A DNA stretch of 64,000 bases from JAFIEN01 sp051859505 (GTDB taxonomy: Bacteria > Pseudomonadota > Alphaproteobacteria > Rhodobacterales > Rhodobacteraceae): contig JBHYFN010000012.1 in the NCBI GenBank assembly GCA_051859505.1, positions 1 through 64,000 on the forward strand, in the 5' to 3' direction. The position numbers and the translations under genes were made by a program. Position 1 is the stretch's first letter; every line of letters starts with the position of its first letter. Positions 52,509-62,035 of this stretch are shown piece by piece. The notes beneath the pieces were generated by a model. It ran no database searches and was not told the DNA's origin. It saw only the letters and a list, made by a program, of their open reading frames with translations.

Positions 52509-53753
52509 TCAAAGGGCCGCGGCGCGGGTGGCGTGGAAGAAGGCGTCGAAATTGCGCAAACTCGGCGCATCGGGCAGGTCGAGCACGCGGTTGACGATGA
52601 AGGGCACGGCCTGTTCCGTCAGCCCGCCGTGGCTGCGCAGGGGTTCCTTGAGGGCGGCAAGGTCGTGGCGGTGGGCGCTGGTGCCGATGGTCATCTCCTC
52701 GTCCGAGATCAGGACGATATCGCCGATCCGGTCGGCCGGAAGCTCGTAGCGCGCGCAGGCGGTTTCGCGGTCCGTCACCTCGAGGATACCCGGCACCGCG
52801 GCCAGCCGCGCCATGATCGCGGCGCGGTCCGCCCCCTCGGGCAGATAGGCGGTGGCGAAAGAGCCCAGCGCACCGTGATGGACGACGTAAGGATCGGTGA
52901 TCGGCAGGATCAGCCGCGCCGCGGCCGCGCCCAGCCAGTCGTCCAGCAGATCCTGCACATAGACGACATTGGGCTGCCCGTCGGCGCCGTGCTTGGGCTT
53001 CATCCCGTGGTCGGCGGTGATCACGATGGCCGCACCAGCCGCGTCAAGCTGCGCCAGATACCCGTCGAACATGGCGTAGAAATCCTTGGCACCCTGTTCG
53101 TCGGGGGCGAATTTGTGCTGGATGTAATCGGTCGTCGACAGATACATCACATCCGGTTTCCATTCCTGCAGAAGCTTCACTCCGGCGGCAAAGACGAACT
53201 CGGACAATTCCGCCGAATAGACCGGCGGCACCGGACGGGCGAGCCATTGGTCCGCCCGGTCGATGCCGTTCTCGGCCTGCGTCGCCTGATCGGCGCGTTC
53301 CGACGAAAAGCAGATCGCGCGCCCCTCGTCGAAGGTGAGGCCCGCCCCCAGAAGGGCGCGCAGCTTGTCCTTGGCCGTCACCACGGCAACCTTGGCGCCG
53401 GCCTGATGATAGGCCGAAAAGATCGTCGGCGCCCGCAGGAAGCGGATGTCGTTCATCATCACCTCCTGCCCGGTTTCCGGCTCGAACAGGTAGTTGCCGC
53501 AGATGCCGTGCACGGCAGGTGGCCGCCCCGTGGCGATGGAAAGGTTGTTGGGATTGGTGAAGGAGGGGATCACCGAATGCGCGGTGCGCACGGTGCCGCT
53601 TTCCATGATCCGCTTGAGCGTGGGCATCAACCCTTCGGCAATGGCCACGTCCAGATAGGCGGGCTCGCAGCCGTCAAGGCAGATGGCGATGGCACAGGTC
53701 TTCGGGGCGGGATAGCTGCGGTCGTTGGCGCTGACCGTGTCGGGAAGGGTCAT
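52509..53753 (-). CDS. phnA: Phosphonoacetate hydrolase
   Basis: PhnA hydrolyses the C-P bond of phosphonoacetate to acetate and phosphate. It belongs to the alkaline-phosphatase superfamily with two zinc ions. The 414 residues show the metal-binding CLDGCEPAYL (Asp27), the nucleophile Thr66 in SFTNPNNLSIATG, and TADHGMKPKHG. It lies between phnW and phnY with gaps of 14 and 13 bp, giving a complete aminoethylphosphonate to acetate pathway. AGGACCAG precedes the start. Confidence 0.94.
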   Translation of the reverse strand: MTLPDTVSANDRSYPAPKTCAIAICLDGCEPAYLDVAIAEGLMPTLKRIMESGTVRTAHSVIPSFTNPNNLSIATGRPPAVHGICGNYLFEPETGQEVMMNDIRFLRAPTIFSAYHQAGAKVAVVTAKDKLRALLGAGLTFDEGRAICFSSERADQATQAENGIDRADQWLARPVPPVYSAELSEFVFAAGVKLLQEWKPDVMYLSTTDYIQHKFAPDEQGAKDFYAMFDGYLAQLDAAGAAIVITADHGMKPKHGADGQPNVVYVQDLLDDWLGAAAARLILPITDPYVVHHGALGSFATAYLPEGADRAAIMARLAAVPGILEVTDRETACARYELPADRIGDIVLISDEEMTIGTSAHRHDLAALKEPLRSHGGLTEQAVPFIVNRVLDLPDAPSLRNFDAFFHATRAAAL

Positions 53754-53767
53754 GTTCTGGTCCTGTC

Positions 53768-54940
53768 TCAGGCGAGTTTCTTGCGTTCTTCAAGGGCGGC
53801 GGCGGGCGGGGCGGCGCTGGCCACTCCCATCTGGTCAAGGGCGGCGCCCGCGGCCTCGACCACGGCGCGCATGACATGGGCGTCCATCCGGCCGATGCAG
53901 CCGATGCGGAAACTGTCCACCACCGTCAGCTTGCCGGGATAGATGATGAAGCCGCGCGCCTTCATCAGGTCGTAGAAGCGCGCGAAATCGAAGGCGGGAT
54001 CGGCGGGGCAGAAGAAGGTGACGATGATCGGCGAAAGCCAGCGGTCGTCCAGCAGCGTCTCGAACCCGAGGCCGCGCATCCCCGCCACCAGCACATCCCG
54101 GTTGCCCGCATAGCGCGCGCCGCGACCCGCGACCCCGCCCTCGGCCTCGTGCAGGCGCAGCGCCTCGAGGAAGGCGGCGACGGCATGGGTGGGCGGCGTG
54201 AAGCGCCACTGGCCGGTCTTTTCCATCACCTCCCACTGGGCATGGACGTCAAGCGACAGGGAATGGCAGGTGCCCTTGGCCGCGATGATCGCCGCGGTGC
54301 GGGCCAGCACGAAGCCGAAACCCGGCACGCCCTCGATGCATTTGTTGGCCGAGGAGACCAGCGCCTCGAAGGGCACCTCGGCCGGGTCCACCGGGATCGC
54401 CCCGAAGGCCGACATCGAATCGATCAGCAGTTTCCGCCCCGCCACAGCCACCGCGCCCGCAATCTCGGCCAGCGGGTTGAGGATGCCGGAGGAGGTTTCG
54501 CAATGGATCGCCAGCACATGGGTGATCGCCGGATCGCGGGCGAGGATCGCCGCCACCTCCTCGCCCCGGGGCGGCAGGTAATCGCCCTTGTCCAGCACCT
54601 CATGCGCCCGCCCGATCTGGCGCAGGGTCGCGGCCGCGCGCTGGCCATAGGCGCCATTCGACAGGACCAGAACCTTGCCGTCCTTCGGCACGAAGCTGCC
54701 CAGCATCGCCTCGACACAGTAGGAGCCCGACCCCTGCATCGGCACGCAGTCATAGGCCTCACCGGCCGGGCCCAGCAGCACCAGAAGCCTGCGGCGAAGG
54801 TCGCGCGTCATGGCGCGGAAATCCTCGTCCCAGCTGCCCCAGTCCTTCAGCATCGCCTGTTTCACCTCCCAGGCGGTGGTGAGCGGGCCGGGCGTCAGCA
54901 GGTAAGGCTCGCCCATGCGGGGCGGGGGGAAGGCGGTCAT
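53768..54940 (-). CDS. phnW: 2-aminoethylphosphonate-pyruvate transaminase
   Basis: PhnW transfers the amino group of 2-aminoethylphosphonate to pyruvate, giving phosphonoacetaldehyde and alanine. The 390 residues are a class V PLP aminotransferase: YLLTPGPLTTAWEVKQAML, QGSGSYCVEAMLGS, ETSSGILNP and the PLP Lys in SSANKCIEGVPGFGF. GAAGGACCAGACC precedes the start at 54940; an ATG 7 codons upstream lacks this. It is first in phnW-phnA-phnY and divergent from a LysR gene. Confidence 0.95.
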   Translation of the reverse strand: MTAFPPPRMGEPYLLTPGPLTTAWEVKQAMLKDWGSWDEDFRAMTRDLRRRLLVLLGPAGEAYDCVPMQGSGSYCVEAMLGSFVPKDGKVLVLSNGAYGQRAAATLRQIGRAHEVLDKGDYLPPRGEEVAAILARDPAITHVLAIHCETSSGILNPLAEIAGAVAVAGRKLLIDSMSAFGAIPVDPAEVPFEALVSSANKCIEGVPGFGFVLARTAAIIAAKGTCHSLSLDVHAQWEVMEKTGQWRFTPPTHAVAAFLEALRLHEAEGGVAGRGARYAGNRDVLVAGMRGLGFETLLDDRWLSPIIVTFFCPADPAFDFARFYDLMKARGFIIYPGKLTVVDSFRIGCIGRMDAHVMRAVVEAAGAALDQMGVASAAPPAAALEERKKLA

Positions 54941-54987
54941 GGTCTGGTCCTTCGCGGGCATTGTCGGCGGCAGATTGACCGATCCGG

Positions 54988-55000
54988 TTCCATATGTGAA
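54988..55000. promoter_or_regulatory. Candidate LysR box, phnW/lysR intergenic
   Basis: TTCCATATGTGAA is a near-symmetric 13-bp sequence in the 98-bp gap between divergent phnW and the LysR gene. It has the T-(spacer)-A symmetry seen at LysR sites and is the only AT-rich dyad in the gap. Confidence 0.35.
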
Positions 55001-55038
55001 ATACTGCTTTCCGATCCATCCATAAGCCGGGCCTATAG

Positions 55039-55902
55039 ATGAACCACCCCCAGCTGCGCGCCTTTCATGCCGTCGCCCTGCAGGGCGGCTTTTCCAGCGC
55101 GGCCCATGCCCTTGGCCAAAGCCAGCCCGCCATTTCCGATCAGGTGCGCAAGCTGGAACAGGCGCATGACGTGCTGCTGTTTCACCGCAGCGGGCGGCGG
55201 GTGGTGCTGACCCCGGCGGGCGAAGATCTGTTGCGCCTCACCCGCGCCTATTTCGAGGCCGAAGAGCGGATCGCCGAGCACCTGGCCCGTTCGCGCGCGG
55301 CTCTGACGGGGCGGCTGCGGATCGTGGCCGACAGCGCATTGCATGTGACGGGCGCGCTGGGGCGGTTCCGCAAGCGCCATGTCGAGGTGCGGATCGAGAT
55401 CGCCACCGGCAATTCCGAAGAAGTCCTGCGCGCCCTGCGCAGCTACGAGGCCGAGATCGGCATCCTCGGCGCGCTTGACCGGGCGGCGGATCTGGACTGT
55501 CACGACCTTGGCGAAAGCCCCATCGTCGCCATGGCCGCGCGCGGCTTTCTGCCGCCCGGCACGATCAGCCTGAGCCTTGCGCAACTGGCCGACCTGCCGC
55601 TTGTCTTCCGCGAACGCGGCTCGCGCACGCGGGCCGCGCTGGAAGAGGCCGCCCGCGCCGCAGGCCGCCGCCTGACCCCGGTGATCGAGGTGCAGGGCCG
55701 CGAGGCGATGCGCGAGGTCGTGGCCTCGGGCGCGGGCCTTGGCTTCGTGTCTGAGGCGGAACTGGGCCATGATCCGCGAATCGAGCGGGTCTTCCTCACG
55801 GGGATCGAGGCGCGGATGACCGAGACTCTGGTCTGCCTCTCGGCCCGGCGCGACCTGCCGGTTATCCGGGCTTTTCTGCGGGAACTTGAGGCAAATGACT
55901 GA
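55039..55902 (+). CDS. LysR regulator, likely of phosphonate genes
   Basis: A 287-residue LysR regulator with an N-terminal helix-turn-helix (FHAVALQGGFSSAAHALGQSQPAISDQVRKLE) and a periplasmic-binding-like effector domain. It is divergent from phnW across a 98-bp gap with a near-palindrome, so it probably controls phnWAY and perhaps the transport genes downstream of it. The inducer may be aminoethylphosphonate or phosphonoacetaldehyde; this is inferred. Confidence 0.85.
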   Translation: MNHPQLRAFHAVALQGGFSSAAHALGQSQPAISDQVRKLEQAHDVLLFHRSGRRVVLTPAGEDLLRLTRAYFEAEERIAEHLARSRAALTGRLRIVADSALHVTGALGRFRKRHVEVRIEIATGNSEEVLRALRSYEAEIGILGALDRAADLDCHDLGESPIVAMAARGFLPPGTISLSLAQLADLPLVFRERGSRTRAALEEAARAAGRRLTPVIEVQGREAMREVVASGAGLGFVSEAELGHDPRIERVFLTGIEARMTETLVCLSARRDLPVIRAFLRELEAND

Positions 55903-55997
55903 TTTCGCGGCAGGCGAGGAGGTGGGATCGCGAAAGAATCTCTTGATCACCCCCGGATTCGCGGGTCCAATCATCTGAAGCTGGCTGGGGGCCCTTC

Positions 55998-57545
55998 GTG
56001 AATCGACGCCGCAACGTGCTGTTCATCGTGATCGACCAGCTTCGGGCCGATTGCCTGCACGGCGCGCTTGCCGCCCATCTTGAGATGCCGAACCTGCGCG
56101 CCTTCATGGAAGAGGCGGTCACGTTCACCCGGCATTTCTCGGTCACCTCGCCTTGCGGGCCGGCGCGGGCGTCGCTTCTGACCGGGCAATATGCGATGAA
56201 CCATCGCGCCACGCGCAACGGCACCCCCCTGCCGCATGACAAGCCCAACCTGGCGACCGAAGTGCGCAAGGGCGGCTGGCTGCCGCTTCTTTACGGCTAT
56301 ACCGACAGCGCGCAGGATCCCCGCGCCTATCCGCCGGGCGATCCGGCGCTGACCTCTTACGAACAGGTGATGCCCGGCTTTGTCGAGGCGGTGGAGATGC
56401 GGCTTGAGGAAAGCTGGCCCTGGCGGGCGCATCTTCTGTCGAAAGGGCTGGATGTGCCCGAGGGGACGGCGATCTTCCGCCCCGAGGGCGACCGGATCGA
56501 CGATCCCGCCCTTTATCCGGCCGAGGACAGCGACACCGCCTATCTGACCGACCGGCTGATCGCCGATCTGCGCGCCCGGCCGCAGGGATGGTTCGCCCAT
56601 CTGACCTGGATCCGCCCGCATCCGCCGCTGGTGGCGCCCGCGCCCTACAACCGGATGTACGATCCCGCCGCGATGCCGCCCCCGCTGCCGGCCCGGGCAA
56701 GCGCGCATCCCTTCGACCGCGCCGCCCGCGCCGCGACCAATCTGGCCGATCTTGTCGTGGGCTTTCCCGACCTGCCCGACACGCCCGAGACGGTGGCACA
56801 GCTTCGCGCGCTTTATTTCGCGCTGGCGACCGAGGTGGATCACCATTTCGGCCGGCTTGTCGCCTTCCTGAAAGACACCGGCCAGTGGGAGGATACGCTG
56901 ATCGTCGTCACCGGCGATCATGGCGAGATGCTGGGCGATCATGGCCTTTGGGGCAAGATGAGCTATCACGACGCCTCGTTCCACGTGCCGCTGATGATCC
57001 GCGACCCGCGCCTGCCCGGAGCGCTGGGCAGGCGGGTCGATCTGCCGACGGAATCGGTGGATGTGACGCCGACGATCCTTGATCTGCTGGGCTGCGAGGT
57101 GCCCGACACGATGGACGGGCACAGCCTGCGGCCCTTTCTTGAAGGCAGAACCCCGCCCGACTGGCGAAAGGCGACCTTTTCCGAGATCGACTTCGGCAAT
57201 CCGCTGTCCGAGGCACCGCGCCTCGGGCTTGCGGCGGACCGGGCGAATCTCTGCATCTGGCGGGACGAGCGTCATACGCTGGTGCATTTCAACGCAGGCC
57301 TGCCGCCGCTGGTCTTTGATCATGCGCGGGGCGGCGAGGCGCGCGATATCGCCGGCGAGGGCAACGCCCTGCCCCTGCTGCTGGACCTGACCCGTGCCGT
57401 GCTGGACCACCGGATGACCCATGCCGAAGGCCGCTTCGCACGCACCCTGATCACGCCGGACGGCCCCAGACGCGGCCCATCCGCAGCCAGCCCCGACCTG
57501 CCACCGGCACGGCCACGTGCCGAAAAGGAAGACGCGCTTGCCTGA
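55998..57545 (+). CDS. Phosphonate monoester hydrolase / sulfatase-family enzyme
   Basis: A 515-residue hydrolase of the sulfatase branch of the alkaline-phosphatase superfamily. The formylglycine motif CGPAR (Cys53) lies in SPCGPARASLLTGQYAMNHR. Metal sites are near IDQLRAD and in VTGDHGEMLGDHG. The LLTG...NHRA continuation and the length match the Rhizobium-type phosphonate monoester hydrolase/phosphodiesterase rather than aryl sulfatases. It would need a formylglycine-generating enzyme, not found here. The start is a GTG at 55998. It follows the phnWAY regulator and precedes an ABC importer. A sulfatase activity is the main alternative. Confidence 0.8.
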   Translation: MNRRRNVLFIVIDQLRADCLHGALAAHLEMPNLRAFMEEAVTFTRHFSVTSPCGPARASLLTGQYAMNHRATRNGTPLPHDKPNLATEVRKGGWLPLLYGYTDSAQDPRAYPPGDPALTSYEQVMPGFVEAVEMRLEESWPWRAHLLSKGLDVPEGTAIFRPEGDRIDDPALYPAEDSDTAYLTDRLIADLRARPQGWFAHLTWIRPHPPLVAPAPYNRMYDPAAMPPPLPARASAHPFDRAARAATNLADLVVGFPDLPDTPETVAQLRALYFALATEVDHHFGRLVAFLKDTGQWEDTLIVVTGDHGEMLGDHGLWGKMSYHDASFHVPLMIRDPRLPGALGRRVDLPTESVDVTPTILDLLGCEVPDTMDGHSLRPFLEGRTPPDWRKATFSEIDFGNPLSEAPRLGLAADRANLCIWRDERHTLVHFNAGLPPLVFDHARGGEARDIAGEGNALPLLLDLTRAVLDHRMTHAEGRFARTLITPDGPRRGPSAASPDLPPARPRAEKEDALA

Positions 57546-57692
57546 ACCGAACCCCCCGTCACAAGACGGTTACACTGATCGGGTTGATGGGCGGCGCTGC
57601 CGGGCGCCGGCGGGGCCTTGCTGCGGGTGGATGAAACCCGGCGGCTTGCGCAGAACGATGACAAGACCAACCATGAAAGACAGGGGTTTGAA

Positions 57693-59732
57693 ATGAAGAG
57701 ATATCTTTTGGGCGGGGCCGCGATGCTGGTCGTGCCGGGCATGGCGATGGCCAATTGCCCGCCGGTCACGATGGCCGACATGCAGGGCGTCGACGCCGGC
57801 GCCTTTCCCGGCATCTTCGAGCTTGCCGATTACGAGGCTGCGGCCGGCTGCTCGATGGAATTCTCGGAAAACCCCGAGATCGAGGCGCTGAACGCCCAGA
57901 TCGGCGGCAATCCCGACCTGCCGCCCCTGGCCGAGCGTCTGCCGGCGGAGCCGCTGGTCGTCGTGCCCTATGCCTCGATCGGGCAGTATGGCGGCACGTT
58001 CAACGCGCTGTCGAACGCGACCGAAGCCGGCACGTCCGACTTCATGTCGGTGCGTCACGTCAACCTCGTGCGCTATGCCGACGACCTTGAAACCATCGTG
58101 CCCCATGTCGCCAAGGGCTGGGAATGGAACGAGGACTACACCCAGCTGACGTTGTTCCTGCGCGAAGGTCATCGCTGGTCGGACGGCGAGCCCTTCACCT
58201 CGGCGGATGTGAAGTTCTGGTACGACAACCTGATGATGGACGAGAACATCTATTCCTCGGCCCGCGACTATGCGCTGGTGAACGGGGAACCGATGACGGT
58301 GGACACGCCGGATGACACCACGGTCGTGTTCAACCTGCCCGCGCCCAAGCCGGGCCTGCTGGCGCATTTCGCCACCAGCTATGCGCCGGGCTTCTGGCCC
58401 AAGCATTTCCTCGGCCAGTTCCACCCCGAGGTGAACCCCGATGCCGATGCCTATGCGCAAAGCCTGGGCTTCGAGAACGGCTATGACGCGATCCTCGCCT
58501 ATTACGGCAATTCCGACTGGATGGACACGCCGACGCCGATGCTGTCGCATCCGCAGCTTGTTTCGGGCCTGCCGGCGCCGACCTTCCCCACCCTCGAAAG
58601 CCATATCGTGATCGAGGACACGACCGAGGGCCGCAAGTTCGTTGCCAACCCCTATTTCTTCATGGTCGATACGACGGGCCAGCAGCTGCCCTATATCTCG
58701 CGCCAGAACGAGATGTATATCTCGGACAGCGAGGTGCGGATCCTGACGCTTCTGAACGGCGGCGCGCATTACAAGGCGCAGTCGCTGTCGCTGGCCAATG
58801 TGCCGGTGCTGCTCGACGGGGCCGAGGCCGGCAACTACAGCGTCCAGATCCGTCCCGGCATCGCGATGCATGCGATCTCGTTCAACGTGACCAGCGACGA
58901 CCCGGTCAAGCGCGAGGTGTTCGGCGACGTCCGCTTCCGCGAGGCGATGTCGATCGCGCTGAACCGCGAAGAGATCAACAGCGTCGCCTATTTCGACCTG
59001 GGCGAGATCCGGCAGTATACCGGCTTCTCGCCGCTGCCGGGCTTCATCGATCCGGCCTGGGAGCAGTATGCCACCGAATTCGATCCCGACCGCGCCATGG
59101 CGCTTCTGGATGAAGTCGGCCTCGTGGATGCCAATGGCGACGGCTGGCGCCAGCTTCCCGACGGTGCGCCGCTGACGCTGAACCTGCAGTTCTCGACGCA
59201 GGATTTCGCGGCCCCCGTGACCGAGCTCATCGGCCAGCACTGGCGCGATGTGGGCATCAACACCACCTTCCGCGAAGTGACCTCGGACGAGTACCGTTCG
59301 GCCCAGTCCTCGAACCAGCTTGACGTGGGCCTTTGGAACAAGGGTCAGCCGCTGGCCGTGGTCCTGGGAACCGGCGAAGAGTGGATCGCGCCCTTCGGGT
59401 CGTATTTCGGGCACCGGACCGGCATGCGCTGGGCCGAATGGCTGGAATCCGATGGCGCGAACGGGATCGAGCCGCCCGATTACGTCAAGCAGCTGGCCGA
59501 TGATGTCCGCGCCTTCCAGTCGGCCGAGGCCGGTTCGGAAGAGTTCGAGATGCTGGGCAACCGTCTGGTCGAGAACATGGTCTCGAACCTTCTGTTCATC
59601 GGCACGGCGCTGACGCCCGATCCGATCTACCACTCGAATGCGCTGCAGAACATGACCGAGTTCCGCACCGCATCCTACGAATACTACCGGACCTATCCCT
59701 ACATGGGTCCGCAGTGGTGGCTTGACGAATAA
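57693..59732 (+). CDS. ABC transporter solute-binding protein, family 5
   Basis: A periplasmic binding protein of 679 residues with a signal peptide (MKRYLLGGAAMLVVPGMAMA). The family 5 pattern is visible as PHVAKGWEWNEDYTQLTLFLREGHRWSDGEPFTSADV, then RFREAMSIALNREEI. It is longer than typical dipeptide binders (about 500-550), like the large binders in some oligosaccharide or peptide importers. AGGGGTTTG precedes the start. It is first of five transport genes, and a very stable hairpin follows it. The ligand is unknown. Confidence 0.9.
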   Translation: MKRYLLGGAAMLVVPGMAMANCPPVTMADMQGVDAGAFPGIFELADYEAAAGCSMEFSENPEIEALNAQIGGNPDLPPLAERLPAEPLVVVPYASIGQYGGTFNALSNATEAGTSDFMSVRHVNLVRYADDLETIVPHVAKGWEWNEDYTQLTLFLREGHRWSDGEPFTSADVKFWYDNLMMDENIYSSARDYALVNGEPMTVDTPDDTTVVFNLPAPKPGLLAHFATSYAPGFWPKHFLGQFHPEVNPDADAYAQSLGFENGYDAILAYYGNSDWMDTPTPMLSHPQLVSGLPAPTFPTLESHIVIEDTTEGRKFVANPYFFMVDTTGQQLPYISRQNEMYISDSEVRILTLLNGGAHYKAQSLSLANVPVLLDGAEAGNYSVQIRPGIAMHAISFNVTSDDPVKREVFGDVRFREAMSIALNREEINSVAYFDLGEIRQYTGFSPLPGFIDPAWEQYATEFDPDRAMALLDEVGLVDANGDGWRQLPDGAPLTLNLQFSTQDFAAPVTELIGQHWRDVGINTTFREVTSDEYRSAQSSNQLDVGLWNKGQPLAVVLGTGEEWIAPFGSYFGHRTGMRWAEWLESDGANGIEPPDYVKQLADDVRAFQSAEAGSEEFEMLGNRLVENMVSNLLFIGTALTPDPIYHSNALQNMTEFRTASYEYYRTYPYMGPQWWLDE

Positions 59733-59759
59733 GGCAGCACAGGCGGCCTGACTGACACT

Positions 59760-59788
59760 GCCGGGGGCGGGCCTGCCCCGCCCCCGGC
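59760..59788 (+). other. 12-bp GC hairpin between binding-protein and permease genes
   Basis: A perfect 12-bp stem, GCCGGGGGCGGG (59760-59771) with CCCGCCCCCGGC (59777-59788) and a 5-nt loop, lies 27 bp past the binding-protein stop. No T-run follows, so it is more likely a 3' mRNA-stabilising or partial-termination structure that raises binding-protein output over the permeases, as known for other importers. Confidence 0.7.
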
Positions 59789-59853
59789 CACGATGACAAG
59801 GCCCGAATGGGCCGGGCGGCGCCGCTACGGGGCCAGAGACAGGGATAGGCTGG

Positions 59854-60858
59854 ATGATCCAGTTCGGGAAATTCGTGGCGACCCGCGCCACGATGGCCTT
59901 CATCACGCTGCTGATCGTGTCGCTTGTGGTGTTCACGCTGATGGAGCTGGTGCCGGGCGACTGCGCCGAGCGCTATCTGGCCTACAAGAACACCCAAGGG
60001 TCCGGCCTTTCGATGGCCGATATCGAGAACGAGCGCCGCCGCCTTGGCCTTGACCGCCCCTTCCTCGAACGCTGGGTCAGCTGGGTCTCAGGGGCCTTCC
60101 GGGGTGATTTCGGAGACAGCTGCATCCTGCGGGTCAATATCTCGCAGCTTCTGGGCGACAAGTTCCTGCTGTCGCTCTCCATCGCCATCGCGGCGCTGTT
60201 CCTGGCCTATGCCATCGCCCTGCCCGTCGGCATGATCGCGGCCACGACCAAGAACCCGCTGGTCAACAACGGCCTGCGCGTCTTCAGCTACCTCGGCCTT
60301 GCGCTGCCGAACTTCCTGCTGGCGCTGATGATCCTCCTGGCCTCGACCGTCTGGTTCGGAACCACGATGACGGGCCTTTTCTCGCCCGAATACCGCGACG
60401 CGCCGTGGAGTTGGGCGAAATTCGTCGACCTTCTCAAACACGCCTGGGTGCCGGTCTTCATCCTGGGCTGGTCGGCCACCGCCTTTGCGCTGCAGACGGT
60501 GCGCGCGCTCATGTCGGACGAGATCGGCAAGCTTTACGTCACCGCCGCCATGGCGCGCGGCGTTCACGGGCGGCGGCTGCTGTGGCGCTATCCGGCGCGG
60601 CATGCGCTGGGGCCGATCGTCAATTCGCTGGGCTTTGACCTCAACCGCATCTTCAACGAACTGCCCATCGTCGCCCTGATCCTTGTGCTGACCGATGCCG
60701 GATCGCTTCTGATCGACGCGCTGGCGCGGTCGAATGACCAGCAGCTTGCCGGTGCGATCATCTTTCTTCTGACCGCGTCCATCGTGACGCTGAACTTCCT
60801 GACCGACGTGCTTCTTGCGGCCATCGACCCGCGCGTGCGCAAGTCCATCCTGCAGTGA
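59854..60858 (+). CDS. ABC transporter permease, DppB type
   Basis: An inner-membrane permease of 334 residues with about six helices. DppB-type features are VVFTLMELVPGDCAERYLA near the N-terminus, GFDLNRIFNELPIVALILVLTD, and the cytoplasmic EAA-like loop LYVTAAMARGVHGRRLLWRYPARHALGPI that contacts the ATPase. It pairs with the DppC-type permease 7 bp downstream. Confidence 0.92.
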   Translation: MIQFGKFVATRATMAFITLLIVSLVVFTLMELVPGDCAERYLAYKNTQGSGLSMADIENERRRLGLDRPFLERWVSWVSGAFRGDFGDSCILRVNISQLLGDKFLLSLSIAIAALFLAYAIALPVGMIAATTKNPLVNNGLRVFSYLGLALPNFLLALMILLASTVWFGTTMTGLFSPEYRDAPWSWAKFVDLLKHAWVPVFILGWSATAFALQTVRALMSDEIGKLYVTAAMARGVHGRRLLWRYPARHALGPIVNSLGFDLNRIFNELPIVALILVLTDAGSLLIDALARSNDQQLAGAIIFLLTASIVTLNFLTDVLLAAIDPRVRKSILQ

Positions 60859-60865
60859 GGCTTTG

Positions 60866-62035
60866 ATGACCGCCGAGATCTCTCCCCCGCCCGTCTCTGC
60901 CCCCGCTGCCCCGCTTGCGGCCGACCAGAAGGCGAAAGAGGCCTATTTCACCGCCTCGCAAAGCCAGCTGATCTGGGCGCGGTTCAAGAAACAGCGCTCG
61001 GCCATGGTGGCGGCGGTGATCCTGATGGCGCTGCTTCTGTCGGGCCTTTTCGCGCCGTTCCTGTCGCCCTATGATCCGACGGTCGCGGGGCGGAACACGG
61101 AATATACCAACGGCCCGCCGCAGATGCCGCGGTTCTGCGATGCCAATGGCTGTTCCTTGCGGCCCTTCGTGCATGGCGTCGGCCGCGAACGCTCGGCCGC
61201 GACGAATTTCCGCTGGGTGACGACCGTCGATACCGACGAGCGGCATTACATCCATTTCTTCGTCGAAGGCACGCCCTACAAGCTCTTTGGCTTCATCCCC
61301 GGCACCACCCGCCTGTTCGGGACCGAAACCGGCTTCATCCACCTCTTCGGCACCGACGGGCAGGGCAAGGACATCTTCTCGCGCACGCTGCATGCCATCG
61401 CCACCTCGATGCAGGTGGGCACGATCGGGGTGTTCATCGCCTTTGTCCTCGCCCTCGTGATCGGGGGGATATCGGGCTATTACGGCGGCTGGATCGACAG
61501 CGTGATCCAGATGATAACGGACGCCGTCCGAACCGTGCCCGCGATCCCGCTTTTCATGGCCATCGCCGCTTTCGTGCCGCAGGACTGGTCGGCCGAGACA
61601 CGGTTCTTCTTCATATCCTGTATCCTGGGCCTGATCGGCTGGCCCACCCTGGCGCGACGTGTGCGCACCCATCTTCTGACCGAGCGCAATCAGGAATATG
61701 TGCTGGCCGCCCAGCTTTCGGGCGCCTCGGGCGGCCATATCATCCGGCGCCACCTCTTGCCGTCCTTTACCAGCTACATCATCGTCGATCTGGTGATCAC
61801 CTTCCCCTATATGGTGCTGTCGGAAACGGCGCTGTCCTTCATCGGGCTGGGGCTGAAGGATCCGGTCAATTCGCTGGGGGTGATGCTGCAGAACGTGACC
61901 TCGACCGATGTTCTTCTGAATTATCAGTGGTATTTCATCCCCGTGCTGTTCTTCATCGCCCTTGTCATGGCCTTCGTCTTTGTCGGCGACGGATTGCGAG
62001 ACGCGGCCGATCCCTATTCGGATGCCCGCAAATGA
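60866..62035 (+). CDS. ABC transporter permease, DppC type
   Basis: A 389-residue permease with a cytoplasmic N-terminus and a first helix (MVAAVILMALLLSGLFAPFLSPYDPT). A large extracytoplasmic insertion of about 120 residues (RFCDANGCSLRPFVHG, then HYIHFFVEGTPYKLFGFIPG) precedes the remaining helices. DppC-type permeases are usually about 300 residues, so this insertion is a feature of the sub-group. The EAA loop is EYVLAAQLSGASGGHIIRRH. Its stop overlaps the start of the next gene (ATGA). Confidence 0.92.
   Translation: MTAEISPPPVSAPAAPLAADQKAKEAYFTASQSQLIWARFKKQRSAMVAAVILMALLLSGLFAPFLSPYDPTVAGRNTEYTNGPPQMPRFCDANGCSLRPFVHGVGRERSAATNFRWVTTVDTDERHYIHFFVEGTPYKLFGFIPGTTRLFGTETGFIHLFGTDGQGKDIFSRTLHAIATSMQVGTIGVFIAFVLALVIGGISGYYGGWIDSVIQMITDAVRTVPAIPLFMAIAAFVPQDWSAETRFFFISCILGLIGWPTLARRVRTHLLTERNQEYVLAAQLSGASGGHIIRRHLLPSFTSYIIVDLVITFPYMVLSETALSFIGLGLKDPVNSLGVMLQNVTSTDVLLNYQWYFIPVLFFIALVMAFVFVGDGLRDAADPYSDARK

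Noticed and set aside
50162..52594. Plus-strand open frame of 810 codons
   Set aside because: Antisense to an EamA gene and phnY, both of which have clear family motifs.
57570..59936. Minus-strand open frame of 788 codons
   Set aside because: Antisense to the binding-protein gene, which has a signal peptide, ribosome site and family 5 motifs.
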